Positions 1 through 5,378 of a stretch of DNA of 5,378 bases are shown piece by piece. The DNA lies in the NCBI GenBank assembly GCA_003643975.1, contig QNAR01000130.1, positions 1 to 5,378 on the forward strand. The letters are read 5' to 3'. Source of the DNA: Thermotogae bacterium (GTDB lineage Bacteria; Thermotogota; Thermotogae; Petrotogales; Kosmotogaceae). The notes beneath the pieces are model-generated. The model was not told the DNA's origin. It saw nothing but the letters and a program-made list of their open reading frames with translations, and did no database searches. Within the stretch, counting starts at the first letter, position 1; each line of letters begins with the position of its first letter. Made by a program: the position numbers and the translations under genes.

Positions 1-2
1 AA

Positions 3-914
3 ATCAAAGGACTCAAGGCCAACATAGGTGATTTCAAACTGGGCCCCATTGATTTAAAGGTGAATGAAGGAGAGATCGTAGGCCTTATAGGCCCTTCAGG
101 CTGTGGAAAAACTTTGCTTCTTAAAGTCGCTTCAGGTTTGCATGAACCTTTAACCGGGAAAGTATTTATGGGCGGGAAAGAAGTTACCAATGAGCTTCCA
201 CATAAAAGAAACATCGCCTTTGTCTTTCAGAATGACGCCCTTTTTCCGCATTATGACACCTACAAAAACATAGCGTTTCCCTTGCAGCTAAAGAAAGAGA
301 AAAACATCGCTGAAAGGGTGAAGAAAAAAGCAGGAGAATTGAATGGCTTATCGGAATATCTGGAAAAGCTGCCAAAAGAATTGCCAGCAGGGATAAAAAA
401 ATTGACGGCTATTGGTAGAGAAACGGTGAGGATTTTCGACATGATATTCATGGATGAACCCTTTGAGAGACTTGATAAAAAAGTCAGAACCGAGTTGAGA
501 GCGATGATAAAAAAGCTTTTGCTTAAAATCGGGCGTTCTGTGCTGATAGTCCTTAATGATTGTGAAGATGCCATGGCAATCGCATCAAAGGTATATATAA
601 TGAGCGATGGAAAAATTGTTTCTAGTGGAAATCCCATAGATATTTACAACAATCCACCTGATTTGTTTTCGATGGAGCTCTTTTCACCCTTTGGTATAAA
701 TAAATATGAAGACATGATATTCAGGCCTGAAGATGTGGAAATAACAGAGGAAGGACTTCCGGCCGTAATCCAGCATGCAAGCCCTTACGACTCAAGAAAT
801 GCCTTATGCAACGTCAAAATCGGAGATGCCGATTGCGTAGTGTTTATTCCACTTGAAAAAGCAAGGTGCAAAGAGCTTCATATAAAGATAACAAGATCAT
901 TCAAGGTTGGCTGA
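3..914 (+). CDS. ABC transporter ATP-binding protein, MalK/UgpC-like, degenerate (5' partial)
   Basis: This is the nucleotide-binding subunit of an ABC importer, resembling the MalK/UgpC/GlpS-T group for sugars, glycerol or similar solutes. A GTG at 60 is an apparent start, but the frame is open to the window edge. The upstream codons (IKGLKANIGDFKLGPIDLKV) are the usual first strands of this domain, so the true start lies left of the window and only a few residues are missing. Counting from the GTG: Walker A GPSGCGKT (11-18), Q-loop Q57, Walker B MIFMDE (128-133) and D-loop RLD (137-139) are intact. The LSGGQ signature is replaced by LPAGI (108-112), and the H-loop histidine by Asn166 (LND where THD is usual). 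A TOBE-like tail with FRPEDVEI (221-228) is typical of MalK relatives. It may be the weak partner in an ATPase pair; a canonical partner would lie outside the window. Its end overlaps the convergent ligase gene by 14 bases. The family is certain; the substrate is unknown. Confidence 0.9.
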   Translation: MKGLKANIGDFKLGPIDLKVNEGEIVGLIGPSGCGKTLLLKVASGLHEPLTGKVFMGGKEVTNELPHKRNIAFVFQNDALFPHYDTYKNIAFPLQLKKEKNIAERVKKKAGELNGLSEYLEKLPKELPAGIKKLTAIGRETVRIFDMIFMDEPFERLDKKVRTELRAMIKKLLLKIGRSVLIVLNDCEDAMAIASKVYIMSDGKIVSSGNPIDIYNNPPDLFSMELFSPFGINKYEDMIFRPEDVEITEEGLPAVIQHASPYDSRNALCNVKIGDADCVVFIPLEKARCKELHIKITRSFKVG

Positions 915-1848
915 TAGCTCTTTGCCTGCTTATGGACGCTTCAAAAATGTTCAATATAAGATCGTCATAGCTCCATCCTATTGGTTCAAGCATTTTTGTG
1001 AGGTCTGAATATACCGGTACTAACAGTGGCAACGAATTCACTTCAATGATATGGAAACCCTTATCGTTCATTCTCACATCTATTCTCGCATAGTCGAGCA
1101 TTCCCAGAGCTTTGTAGGCTTTTAGCGCATAATTCTCCAGTTCTTCCACCTGTTTGGTTTTTAATCGCGCCGGGCAGATATATCTCGTTTTTTCAGCATA
1201 ATGATGCTTGACTCTATGAGAATAAAATCTTTCAAGTCCCTCCGGAAGCGCCGAAAAATCTATTTCAAGAATTGGTAATACCCTTGCCTGCTCTGCATTT
1301 CCAACGATTCCGACTGTAAATTCCCTACCTTCTATGAACTCTTCTACCAGTATCGGTTCTTTGAAAGCCTTATAAAGAGTCACCACCTGTTTTTCGAGTT
1401 CAATGGAGCTTCCAACTACGGACTTTTCAGAGACCCCCTCAGCACTGCCTTCACGTGATGGTTTGACAAAAGCGGGATAAAATCTAGGGTCTGTTATTTC
1501 CGAAGGATTGGTTATTACCGCAAAACGCGGAGTAGGTATGTTGTTTTTCTGAAGAACAAGCTTTGTTAACCCTTTATCCATGCAAAGAGCATGAACTCCT
1601 GCTGGCGATCCGGTGAAAGAGATGCCCAATACATCCAAAAGGGCAGGAACATGCACTTGCTTGTTGTATTTGCCGCCTCCCGTGGAAAGATTGAAAACGA
1701 AGTCATATTTCTTTACGTTGCTCATGAAATTTCTATTAAAAGGAAGAGGTTCGGCTTCATATCGGCTATTTAAAGCTTTACATACCGCGGAAACCATATC
1801 TTTTCCTTCAGCTGTAAGAGGTTCGTCATATACAACAGCCACTCTCAT
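901..1848 (-). CDS. D-Ala-D-Ala ligase-like ATP-grasp enzyme
   Basis: This 315-residue ATP-grasp ligase is related to D-alanine-D-alanine ligase (Ddl). The family activates a carboxylate as an acyl phosphate and joins it to an amino (or hydroxy) group. Ddl-like landmarks: GISFTGS (75-81), KPSREGSAEGVS (129-140), VEEFIEGREFTVG (168-180), CPA (225-227), and the metal-binding part with Asp257, Glu269 and Asn271. Several substrate-pocket elements depart from Ddl. The HGxxGEDG loop is replaced by STGGGKYNKQ (55-64), the SPGM/LPGM loop after EVN reads SLPLL (272-276), and a His (about 215) sits where E. coli DdlB has Tyr216. It is therefore probably not the cell-wall enzyme; another amino acid, opine or hydroxy acid substrate is likely. 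Start: ATG preceded by GGAGGTG five bases upstream. It is the third gene of the operon, 11 bases after the mutase stop. Family confidence is high; substrate unknown. Confidence 0.9.
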   Translation of the reverse strand: MRVAVVYDEPLTAEGKDMVSAVCKALNSRYEAEPLPFNRNFMSNVKKYDFVFNLSTGGGKYNKQVHVPALLDVLGISFTGSPAGVHALCMDKGLTKLVLQKNNIPTPRFAVITNPSEITDPRFYPAFVKPSREGSAEGVSEKSVVGSSIELEKQVVTLYKAFKEPILVEEFIEGREFTVGIVGNAEQARVLPILEIDFSALPEGLERFYSHRVKHHYAEKTRYICPARLKTKQVEELENYALKAYKALGMLDYARIDVRMNDKGFHIIEVNSLPLLVPVYSDLTKMLEPIGWSYDDLILNIFEASISRQRAISQP

Positions 1849-1853
1849 AAAAC

Positions 1854-1860
1854 CACCTCC
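1854..1860 (-). promoter_or_regulatory. Ribosome binding site of the ATP-grasp gene, touching the mutase stop codon
   Basis: On the minus strand GGAGGTG lies five bases before the ATG at 1848. Its first base is also the last base of the mutase TAG stop (1862-1860). This fixes the ligase start and suggests that a ribosome finishing the mutase can reinitiate on the ligase. Confidence 0.85.
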
Positions 1861-3500
1861 TATAACGCGAAGCCAAGCGCTTTAAGTCTCTTTCTTTCAG
1901 AAACGGGACGACCTTTATCATCAACTACCTGATTAGTGCCATCGATAATTGCCGTCTTAACAGTACCACGAGCCACTGACATCTTCATCAATCCCGGGGC
2001 ATCGAGGATTCCCATCTTAACCGAAGCCCATATCACATCGGGATCCGTTAAAGGGTCTTTTGAACCCTTTCCCAATTCTTTGATCGCTTCAATTATCAAC
2101 TGTGCTTCTTCTATCAACGTTTTCTTTCTCGCCCTGATCTTCGGATCGGCTTCGAAATTTGGTAGCCCTTTCATTGCTTCGGAATAAGCCCTTTTCACCA
2201 TTTTTACGCTCTCTATTATTTCCTTTGCTTTTGCTCGTTTTCTTGCTTCACAGAAGGCAACAACGTGGATAATATGCGGCTGGAGATAAGATGCAGTGAG
2301 CATGGAAGAGACGAGTTGTCCTTTAGCCCGGGCTTCGTCAGAGGGAAAAGATAAAAGCCCTGCTCTGACCATGCGGTAAGAGCGGAAGAAATTATCATGA
2401 AGGGATTCAATAAGTTCCTTCTTTGCTAGCATTTTGGCTATATCCATTGCTGGAGAAATTCCAGGGGGGGTATTGAACATGTACTGGGCGACATAAGTTT
2501 TCACGCCGAGTTTTTTCGCATTGTAGGCTGCAATGTAAGCGGTCGCTACTTCCACAGTATCGGGGGCGTAGCGCAAAGCCCACTGATGCGATTCATTTAT
2601 TTCTACCGGAATATCGTGTTCGGCATTCCATTTAATCGCTTTCTGGTTTTCCGCAATTGCCTTTTTTAATTCACGATCGGATCGCCTATCGAGCTCCGAA
2701 TACCAGGTTAGTGGAATAGCTGCCCATGCGTTCCTTATGGTTTCGTAAAGTAACTTCGAATACTTGATGAGTTCTCTTGTGCCCGAATAACAGCGCAACA
2801 AAGGAAAGTTACCCTGCCGGCTTGCTTTATACATTCTTTCAAAATCCTCTTTTTTTCTAAAAGGAGCCCCTCCAGCTCCATCTTGTGATGGGTCCATTTT
2901 TTCTGGTGTGAAAAACCATTGCTGAGCATTTTGGTCTGGAGCGAGGGAGATGATATCTAATTCTTCAGACCTTGCGAGCTTTTGGATTTCCCTTTCCGTT
3001 TCTTCAAGAGACTGGAGCCCTATATGGTGACGGATGAGGGGATACGGTGACTTAAAATTTATTCTCTCCACGAGTTTTTGAGGATAGCTTTCTTTTTTTA
3101 TTCCACGCATTTCCCCCCTCAAATACAATACGACTTCCTCCACTGACTCACTTCCATCGAAGACTCTTCTGAAAAGCCTGCTTTTTCTAGCTACTTTTGC
3201 TGTTTCATAAGTTCCTCCAAACACAAAATCTTTGTTTTTCAACAAATCGTTTTTCCTCAGAAGATCCTTGAACTCAATCAGCAATTTGTCCAGTGCTTCT
3301 TTTCCAAGCCTGTAACTTACAGCAATAAGATCTGGATTTGTTTCAATAATACTTCCAAGGAACTTTTCAAGGGAAAGAGCACCGCCAAGGTAAATGGTTT
3401 CATAACCTTCTTTTTTGGCAAGCTCAAGGAAGTTCAGAATTCCCGCTACGTGCACATCGCTGCCGATAGCACCGCCAAGGATTTTCTTTTTTGTTTTCAC
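1860..3500 (-). CDS. B12-dependent mutase, fused glutamate mutase S/E-like
   Basis: This 546-residue protein looks like both glutamate mutase subunits in one chain. Residues 1-130 resemble the B12-binding subunit (GlmS/MutS): the start ILGGAIGSDVHVAG contains the DxHxxG motif (Asp15, His17, Gly20) that supplies the lower cobalt ligand. It is followed by IETNPDLIAVS (52-62) and the nucleotide-tail GG (95-96). Residues about 150-546 resemble the catalytic barrel subunit (GlmE/MutE), notably SFPSDEARAKG (384-394) and a C-terminal stretch GILDAP...GTVKTAIIDG (497-521). In the known family, adenosylcobalamin generates a radical that moves a carbon branch (glutamate to 3-methylaspartate). The SxL motif is altered (SYR, 62-64). 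The substrate is not deducible. The start is GTG, overlapping the opine dehydrogenase stop as GTGA, with GGGGGT nine bases upstream. A B12 radical mutase is well supported; glutamate as substrate is uncertain. Confidence 0.82.
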   Translation of the reverse strand: MKTKKKILGGAIGSDVHVAGILNFLELAKKEGYETIYLGGALSLEKFLGSIIETNPDLIAVSYRLGKEALDKLLIEFKDLLRKNDLLKNKDFVFGGTYETAKVARKSRLFRRVFDGSESVEEVVLYLRGEMRGIKKESYPQKLVERINFKSPYPLIRHHIGLQSLEETEREIQKLARSEELDIISLAPDQNAQQWFFTPEKMDPSQDGAGGAPFRKKEDFERMYKASRQGNFPLLRCYSGTRELIKYSKLLYETIRNAWAAIPLTWYSELDRRSDRELKKAIAENQKAIKWNAEHDIPVEINESHQWALRYAPDTVEVATAYIAAYNAKKLGVKTYVAQYMFNTPPGISPAMDIAKMLAKKELIESLHDNFFRSYRMVRAGLLSFPSDEARAKGQLVSSMLTASYLQPHIIHVVAFCEARKRAKAKEIIESVKMVKRAYSEAMKGLPNFEADPKIRARKKTLIEEAQLIIEAIKELGKGSKDPLTDPDVIWASVKMGILDAPGLMKMSVARGTVKTAIIDGTNQVVDDKGRPVSERKRLKALGFAL

Positions 3501-4585
3501 AGAGCTTTTACCCCCATTTCAACGTAATCCCATATGGAATTAATACTGAGTCCAGAAAGACCAAGACTATCCATGTTTCTGCCTTTTTCCCAGTAGTTTA
3601 TTCCCATGACTACATTTGCGATGTTTATTATTGAATCTATGGTAGTTGTATTCATACCAAATGATTTTCCAAAATAACTTATTGGCACCAGGCTCATGGG
3701 AACATCTTCCAGAATATAGCGATTGTAAAGGCTTACTGGTGCTCTTATTCCCTGATAACCGTCGTTATTGTGAATTGCCTCATAAAGATCCCTACCCTTA
3801 ACATCGTAAGCGAAGTCAAGCCATTCAACTGCTCCTAAAGGCTCGATTTTCAATGCCCTGGCAATTTCACAGCGTTCTTCATCTATTTTTGTTAGCACCC
3901 TTGCAACAGAGGGGCTAATTCCATCCAGGTAGAATTGGAAATTTCCATGTGTAGTTTCAATCCACCCAGCGTTCATCAAAAGCGCTGCCGGATGAAATAC
4001 AGCGCCAATGTTGTTGAAGCTCGTATATAAAACATTTGGTGCTATAACAAATTCAGGAAAAACCTCGGGAAGCGCTTCACTGAGAATGTGATTGTCTTTT
4101 GCAGGTAAGGCAGAGACCGGCACAGCATTTTTCATTCTAAAGATTCTCACAAGACCTGGACCTGCTATTCTCGAAGCGAAAAGAAAAGTCTGAGCTTCAG
4201 CAATGACATAACCAGGCTTCGCATTGTTGGCATCCAGAACCTTTTTGAATTCAAGAGCTCCTCCTGTCCTTCCGGGGTTCAATATGATTATTTGTCCCGC
4301 TTCGATGTAGGGCGCGATTCTTTCAGCAACCGAAGCGTGAGCAAATGCTGGCACAACAATCATAACAATCTGGCAATTTTTTATTGCTTTCTCAATGTTA
4401 GTGCCTACATACGCTAATTTTACCGGGCCAGAAGATTCCCCTTCTAACCTCAATGTCCGGTTATCCACTATGCCAGAAATACGCTTTTCACTTCTATTAA
4501 ATAGCATCACTTCATGACCCCTTTGTGCTAAAACCCCGGCCAGTGCCTGACCCCCGTTACCGGCACCGATAACGCAAATTCTCAT
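3497..4585 (-). CDS. NAD(P)-dependent opine (octopine/nopaline-type) dehydrogenase
   Basis: This 362-residue opine dehydrogenase is full length for the family. Such enzymes reductively join an amino acid to a 2-oxo acid, or run the reverse reaction, using NAD(P)H. The N-terminal Rossmann domain starts with VIGAGNGGQALAGVLAQRGH (5-24), followed by VVPAFAHA (77-84) and NPGRTGG (103-109), where the family's dinucleotide site continues. The C-terminal octopine-dehydrogenase domain has NNIGAVFHPAALLMNAG (191-207), whose His198 is the likely catalytic histidine, and RYILEDVP (289-296), whose Asp294 probably completes the His-Asp pair. There is no signal peptide, so it is cytoplasmic. Start: ATG with GGAGGTG (4591-4597) five bases upstream. 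It is the first gene of the operon, behind a roughly 118-base leader, and its stop overlaps the mutase start. The family is clear; amino-acid and keto-acid partners are unknown. Opine dehydrogenases also make opine metallophores, but no nicotianamine-synthase-like partner is visible here. Confidence 0.92.
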   Translation of the reverse strand: MRICVIGAGNGGQALAGVLAQRGHEVMLFNRSEKRISGIVDNRTLRLEGESSGPVKLAYVGTNIEKAIKNCQIVMIVVPAFAHASVAERIAPYIEAGQIIILNPGRTGGALEFKKVLDANNAKPGYVIAEAQTFLFASRIAGPGLVRIFRMKNAVPVSALPAKDNHILSEALPEVFPEFVIAPNVLYTSFNNIGAVFHPAALLMNAGWIETTHGNFQFYLDGISPSVARVLTKIDEERCEIARALKIEPLGAVEWLDFAYDVKGRDLYEAIHNNDGYQGIRAPVSLYNRYILEDVPMSLVPISYFGKSFGMNTTTIDSIINIANVVMGINYWEKGRNMDSLGLSGLSINSIWDYVEMGVKAL

Positions 4586-4709
4586 TTTTTCACCTCCAAA
4601 AAGGCAAAGAAAAATCCTCAGGCAATAACAGCCTTTTTTGAATTAACCATTTCGCCGATAAAAATGTAGAAATCAATAACTGCAAGAATGTCTTTGTGTA
4701 AGCATAAAA

Positions 4710-4739
4710 ATTATAACAAAGTTTCCTTGAATACTTCAA
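4710..4739 (-). promoter_or_regulatory. Predicted sigma-A promoter of the opine dehydrogenase operon
   Basis: Read on the minus strand: -35 TTGAAG (4739-4734), an 18-base spacer, and a perfect -10 TATAAT (4715-4710) preceded by TG one base away (extended -10). Transcription should start near 4703, giving a leader of about 118 bases. It is the best minus-strand promoter I see in the spacer. Confidence 0.7.
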
Positions 4740-4796
4740 TAAATGGAACTCACTTGTATTAGAAATTCCGATTACAATCCCAGCAACTCATTTACT

Positions 4797-4828
4797 ATTG
4801 TTATTGACTAATATTCATGAATAACAAT
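4797..4828. repeat. Inverted repeat, possible operator between the divergent promoters
   Basis: ATTGTTATT (4797-4805) is perfectly complementary to AATAACAAT (4820-4828) across a 14-base centre. Within it, TATTCATGAATA (4812-4823) is a separate perfect 12-bp palindrome. It lies 28 bases upstream of the -35 of the + promoter and about 57 bases upstream of the -35 of the operon promoter, so a regulator bound here could act on either. The DNA is AT-rich, so chance symmetry is possible. Confidence 0.45.
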
Positions 4829-4856
4829 CATTATCTTCATTATACTGTGCTTTGCT

Positions 4857-4885
4857 TTGAATTACGCTGTATTTTGTGCTATAAT
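4857..4885 (+). promoter_or_regulatory. Predicted sigma-A promoter of the 37-codon gene
   Basis: -35 TTGAAT (4857-4862), a 17-base spacer, then -10 TATAAT (4880-4885) with an extended TG (4877-4878). Transcription should start near 4892, just before or at the ribosome binding site, giving a leader of only about 12 bases. This places the start codon at 4904 rather than at the in-frame ATG at 4817. Confidence 0.78.
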
Positions 4886-4891
4886 ATAACT

Positions 4892-4897
4892 GAGGTG
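4892..4897 (+). promoter_or_regulatory. Ribosome binding site deciding the start of the 37-codon gene
   Basis: GAGGTG lies six bases before the ATG at 4904. The alternative in-frame ATG at 4817 has no such site. Confidence 0.75.
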
Positions 4898-4903
4898 ATA
4901 GAT

Positions 4904-5017
4904 ATGAACAAAAATAAAAGGAATGAAAGAAAGGACAAACCATTCATCAAGACAGATGAAGAATTGAACTTAGTCGAAGTTTCCTTCAAAGACAGAAAAA
5001 GCTCTGATAACGACTAA
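4904..5017 (+). CDS. Small charged protein of unknown function, 37 residues
   Basis: I do not recognise this protein. It begins MNKNKRNERKDKPFIKTDEE and ends with KDRKSSDND. It is very hydrophilic, with a basic first third (Lys/Arg/Asn) and a mixed acidic second half. It has no cysteine, no membrane segment and no signal peptide, and would be cytoplasmic and probably largely unstructured or DNA/RNA/protein-binding. The case that it is a gene rests on context: a near-consensus promoter, a well-spaced GAGGTG site and a strong intrinsic terminator 25 bases after the stop form a complete single-gene transcription unit. It is divergent from the opine dehydrogenase operon. The chosen ATG is the one with the ribosome site. 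An alternative is a small regulatory RNA of about 180 bases with an incidental frame. Confidence 0.65.
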   Translation: MNKNKRNERKDKPFIKTDEELNLVEVSFKDRKSSDND

Positions 5018-5041
5018 ATCTAAGATCGGCACACCAGATAA

Positions 5042-5071
5042 ATCCCCCCGCTTTTGCGGGGGGATATTTTT
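5042..5071 (+). terminator. Rho-independent terminator of the 37-codon gene
   Basis: A 10-bp perfect stem (ATCCCCCCGC at 5042-5051 with GCGGGGGGAT at 5056-5065) has a TTTT loop and is followed by ATTTTT. It is a very strong hairpin for the + strand; the T-run on the minus side is weaker. Confidence 0.9.
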
Positions 5072-5076
5072 ATGTA

Positions 5077-5104
5077 AAACAAAAAGCCCCTTTTAACGGG
5101 GCTT
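5077..5104 (-). terminator. Rho-independent terminator of the tRNA cluster
   Basis: On the minus strand AAGCCCC (5104-5098) pairs with GGGGCTT (5090-5084) around a 7-base loop, followed by TTTGTTTT. It begins four bases past the CCA end of the elongator tRNA-Met and ends transcription of the tRNA cluster, back-to-back with the terminator of the tiny gene. Confidence 0.85.
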
Positions 5105-5107
5105 AGG

Positions 5108-5184
5108 TGGTGGCGGCGGACAGACTCGAACTGTCGACTCTGCGGGTATGAACCGCATGCTCTAGCCAGCTGAGCTACACCGCC
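5108..5184 (-). tRNA. tRNA-Met (CAU), elongator
   Basis: Complete cloverleaf with encoded CCA (5110-5108). The acceptor GGCGGTG pairs with CGCCGCC (one T-G pair), and the D stem is GCTC/GAGC. The anticodon stem TGCGG/CCGCA has loop TTCATAC, so the anticodon is CAU (5150-5148). The T stem GACAG/CTGTC has the loop TTCGAGT. Paired G1-C72 and pyrimidine 11 exclude the initiator type. A tRNA-Ile2 with lysidine-modified CAU cannot be fully excluded, but the loop and stems fit elongator Met better. It lies four bases after the initiator tRNA and is last in the cluster. Confidence 0.88.
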
Positions 5185-5188
5185 TTAA

Positions 5189-5263
<75 letters not shown>

Positions 5264-5280
5264 CCGTTTTAAAAATTTCA

Positions 5281-5307
5281 GCACCGGTATTTTTTGTTAA
5301 CTGGTGC
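5281..5307. repeat. Short inverted repeat overlapping the tRNA-Leu 3' end
   Basis: GCACCGGT (5281-5288) can pair with ACTGGTGC (5300-5307) with one G-T wobble. The right arm includes the CCA end, the discriminator and the last two acceptor bases of tRNA-Leu. In the precursor RNA this hairpin could compete with the acceptor stem or mark the 3' trailer for processing. It may be chance. Confidence 0.4.
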
Positions 5308-5378
5308 CGGGAGCCGGACTCGAACCGGCATGGAGGTTAATCCCGTGGATTTTAAGTCCACTACGTCTACCAATTTCG
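5302..5378 (-). tRNA. tRNA-Leu (UAA), 5' end cut by window edge
   Basis: The 3' part of a class II tRNA is visible: CCA (5304-5302), discriminator A, acceptor strand TCCCGGC, T arm GCCGG/CCGGC with loop TTCGAGT, and a long variable arm (GGGATTAACCTCC). The anticodon stem GTGGA/TCCAC has loop CTTAAAA, so the anticodon is UAA (5354-5352), reading UUA/UUG. The first roughly ten bases (5' acceptor strand and start of the D stem) lie beyond position 5378. It is the first visible gene of the minus-strand tRNA cluster. Confidence 0.93.

Larger units (their letters stand above)
4598..4903. other. AT-rich divergent intergenic region
   Basis: About 300 bases separate the operon from the tiny + strand gene. 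The region holds the two divergent promoters, the operon leader, a 9-bp inverted repeat (4797-4828) and an overlapping Fur-box-like stretch. I see no other gene. The open frame that starts at 4817 runs through the + promoter and lacks a ribosome binding site, so its upstream part is unlikely to be translated. I see no cobalamin riboswitch or transposon end. Confidence 0.7.

Noticed and set aside
260..637. 125-codon open frame on the minus strand inside the ABC gene
   Set aside because: It is the antisense shadow of conserved ABC motifs (Q-loop to Walker B and beyond) and has no recognisable domain.
1591..1885. Open frames on the + strand opposite the ATP-grasp gene
   Set aside because: They are antisense to well-conserved ligase motifs, with no ribosome sites or recognisable products.
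3378..3480. 13-base direct repeat agcaccgccaagg at 3378-3390 and 3468-3480
   Set aside because: Both copies encode the same LGGA turn after beta strands of the B12 domain; this is protein constraint or chance, not a mobile or regulatory repeat.
3497..4585. Staphylopine/pseudopaline-type metallophore operon
   Set aside because: Only the opine dehydrogenase matches; no nicotianamine-synthase-like gene, histidine racemase or dedicated exporter is visible in the window, so the assignment cannot be supported directly.
4620..4639. Terminator-like AGGC/GCCT hairpin plus T-run on the + strand
   Set aside because: The stem is only four pairs with a 7-base loop, and there is no + strand gene upstream for it to serve.
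4817..4903. N-terminal extension of the small protein from an ATG at 4817
   Set aside because: The best promoter lies inside this stretch, the ATG has no ribosome binding site, and the extension is a hydrophobic, cysteine-rich translation of promoter DNA.

Overview
The window looks like chromosomal DNA from an anaerobic bacterium of moderate G+C. It has strong GGAGGTG-type ribosome binding sites, tightly packed genes, CCA-encoding tRNA genes and a sigma-A-like promoter pair. The combination of a MalK-like transporter ATPase and a B12-dependent amino-acid mutase would suit a Thermotogota (Kosmotoga/Mesotoga-like) or clostridial genome. That placement is an inference from gene content and style, not from a marker gene.

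Layout. Positions 3-914 (+) hold most of an ABC transporter ATPase of the sugar/glycerol (MalK/UgpC) type, cut at its 5' end by the window edge and degenerate in its signature and H-loop. It runs tail-to-tail, with a 14-base overlap, into a three-gene operon on the minus strand (4585 down to 901). In transcription order the operon encodes an opine (octopine/nopaline-type) dehydrogenase, a fused B12-dependent mutase resembling glutamate mutase S+E in one chain, and a D-Ala-D-Ala-ligase-like ATP-grasp enzyme. The first two genes overlap by 4 bases (GTGA). The second and third are separated by 11 bases, with the ribosome binding site reaching the preceding stop codon. A good promoter for the operon lies at 4710-4739.

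A roughly 300-base AT-rich region (4598-4903) separates the operon from a divergently transcribed tiny gene of 37 codons (4904-5017, +). The tiny gene has its own promoter, ribosome binding site and strong terminator. The spacer also carries a 9-bp inverted repeat and a partial match to a Fur box. Downstream, on the minus strand, is a tRNA cluster in the order Leu(UAA, partial), initiator Met, elongator Met, ending in its own terminator back-to-back with that of the tiny gene.

How the genes may work together. The three coupled enzymes are chemically compatible with a small-molecule pathway: a carbon-skeleton rearrangement of an amino acid, reductive condensation of an amino acid with a 2-oxo acid to an opine, and ATP-dependent amide bond formation. 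I know of no described pathway with this exact trio, so it is the main candidate for something new here. Substrates and product cannot be read from the sequence, and a catabolic role is also possible. The convergent ABC gene may or may not belong to the system.
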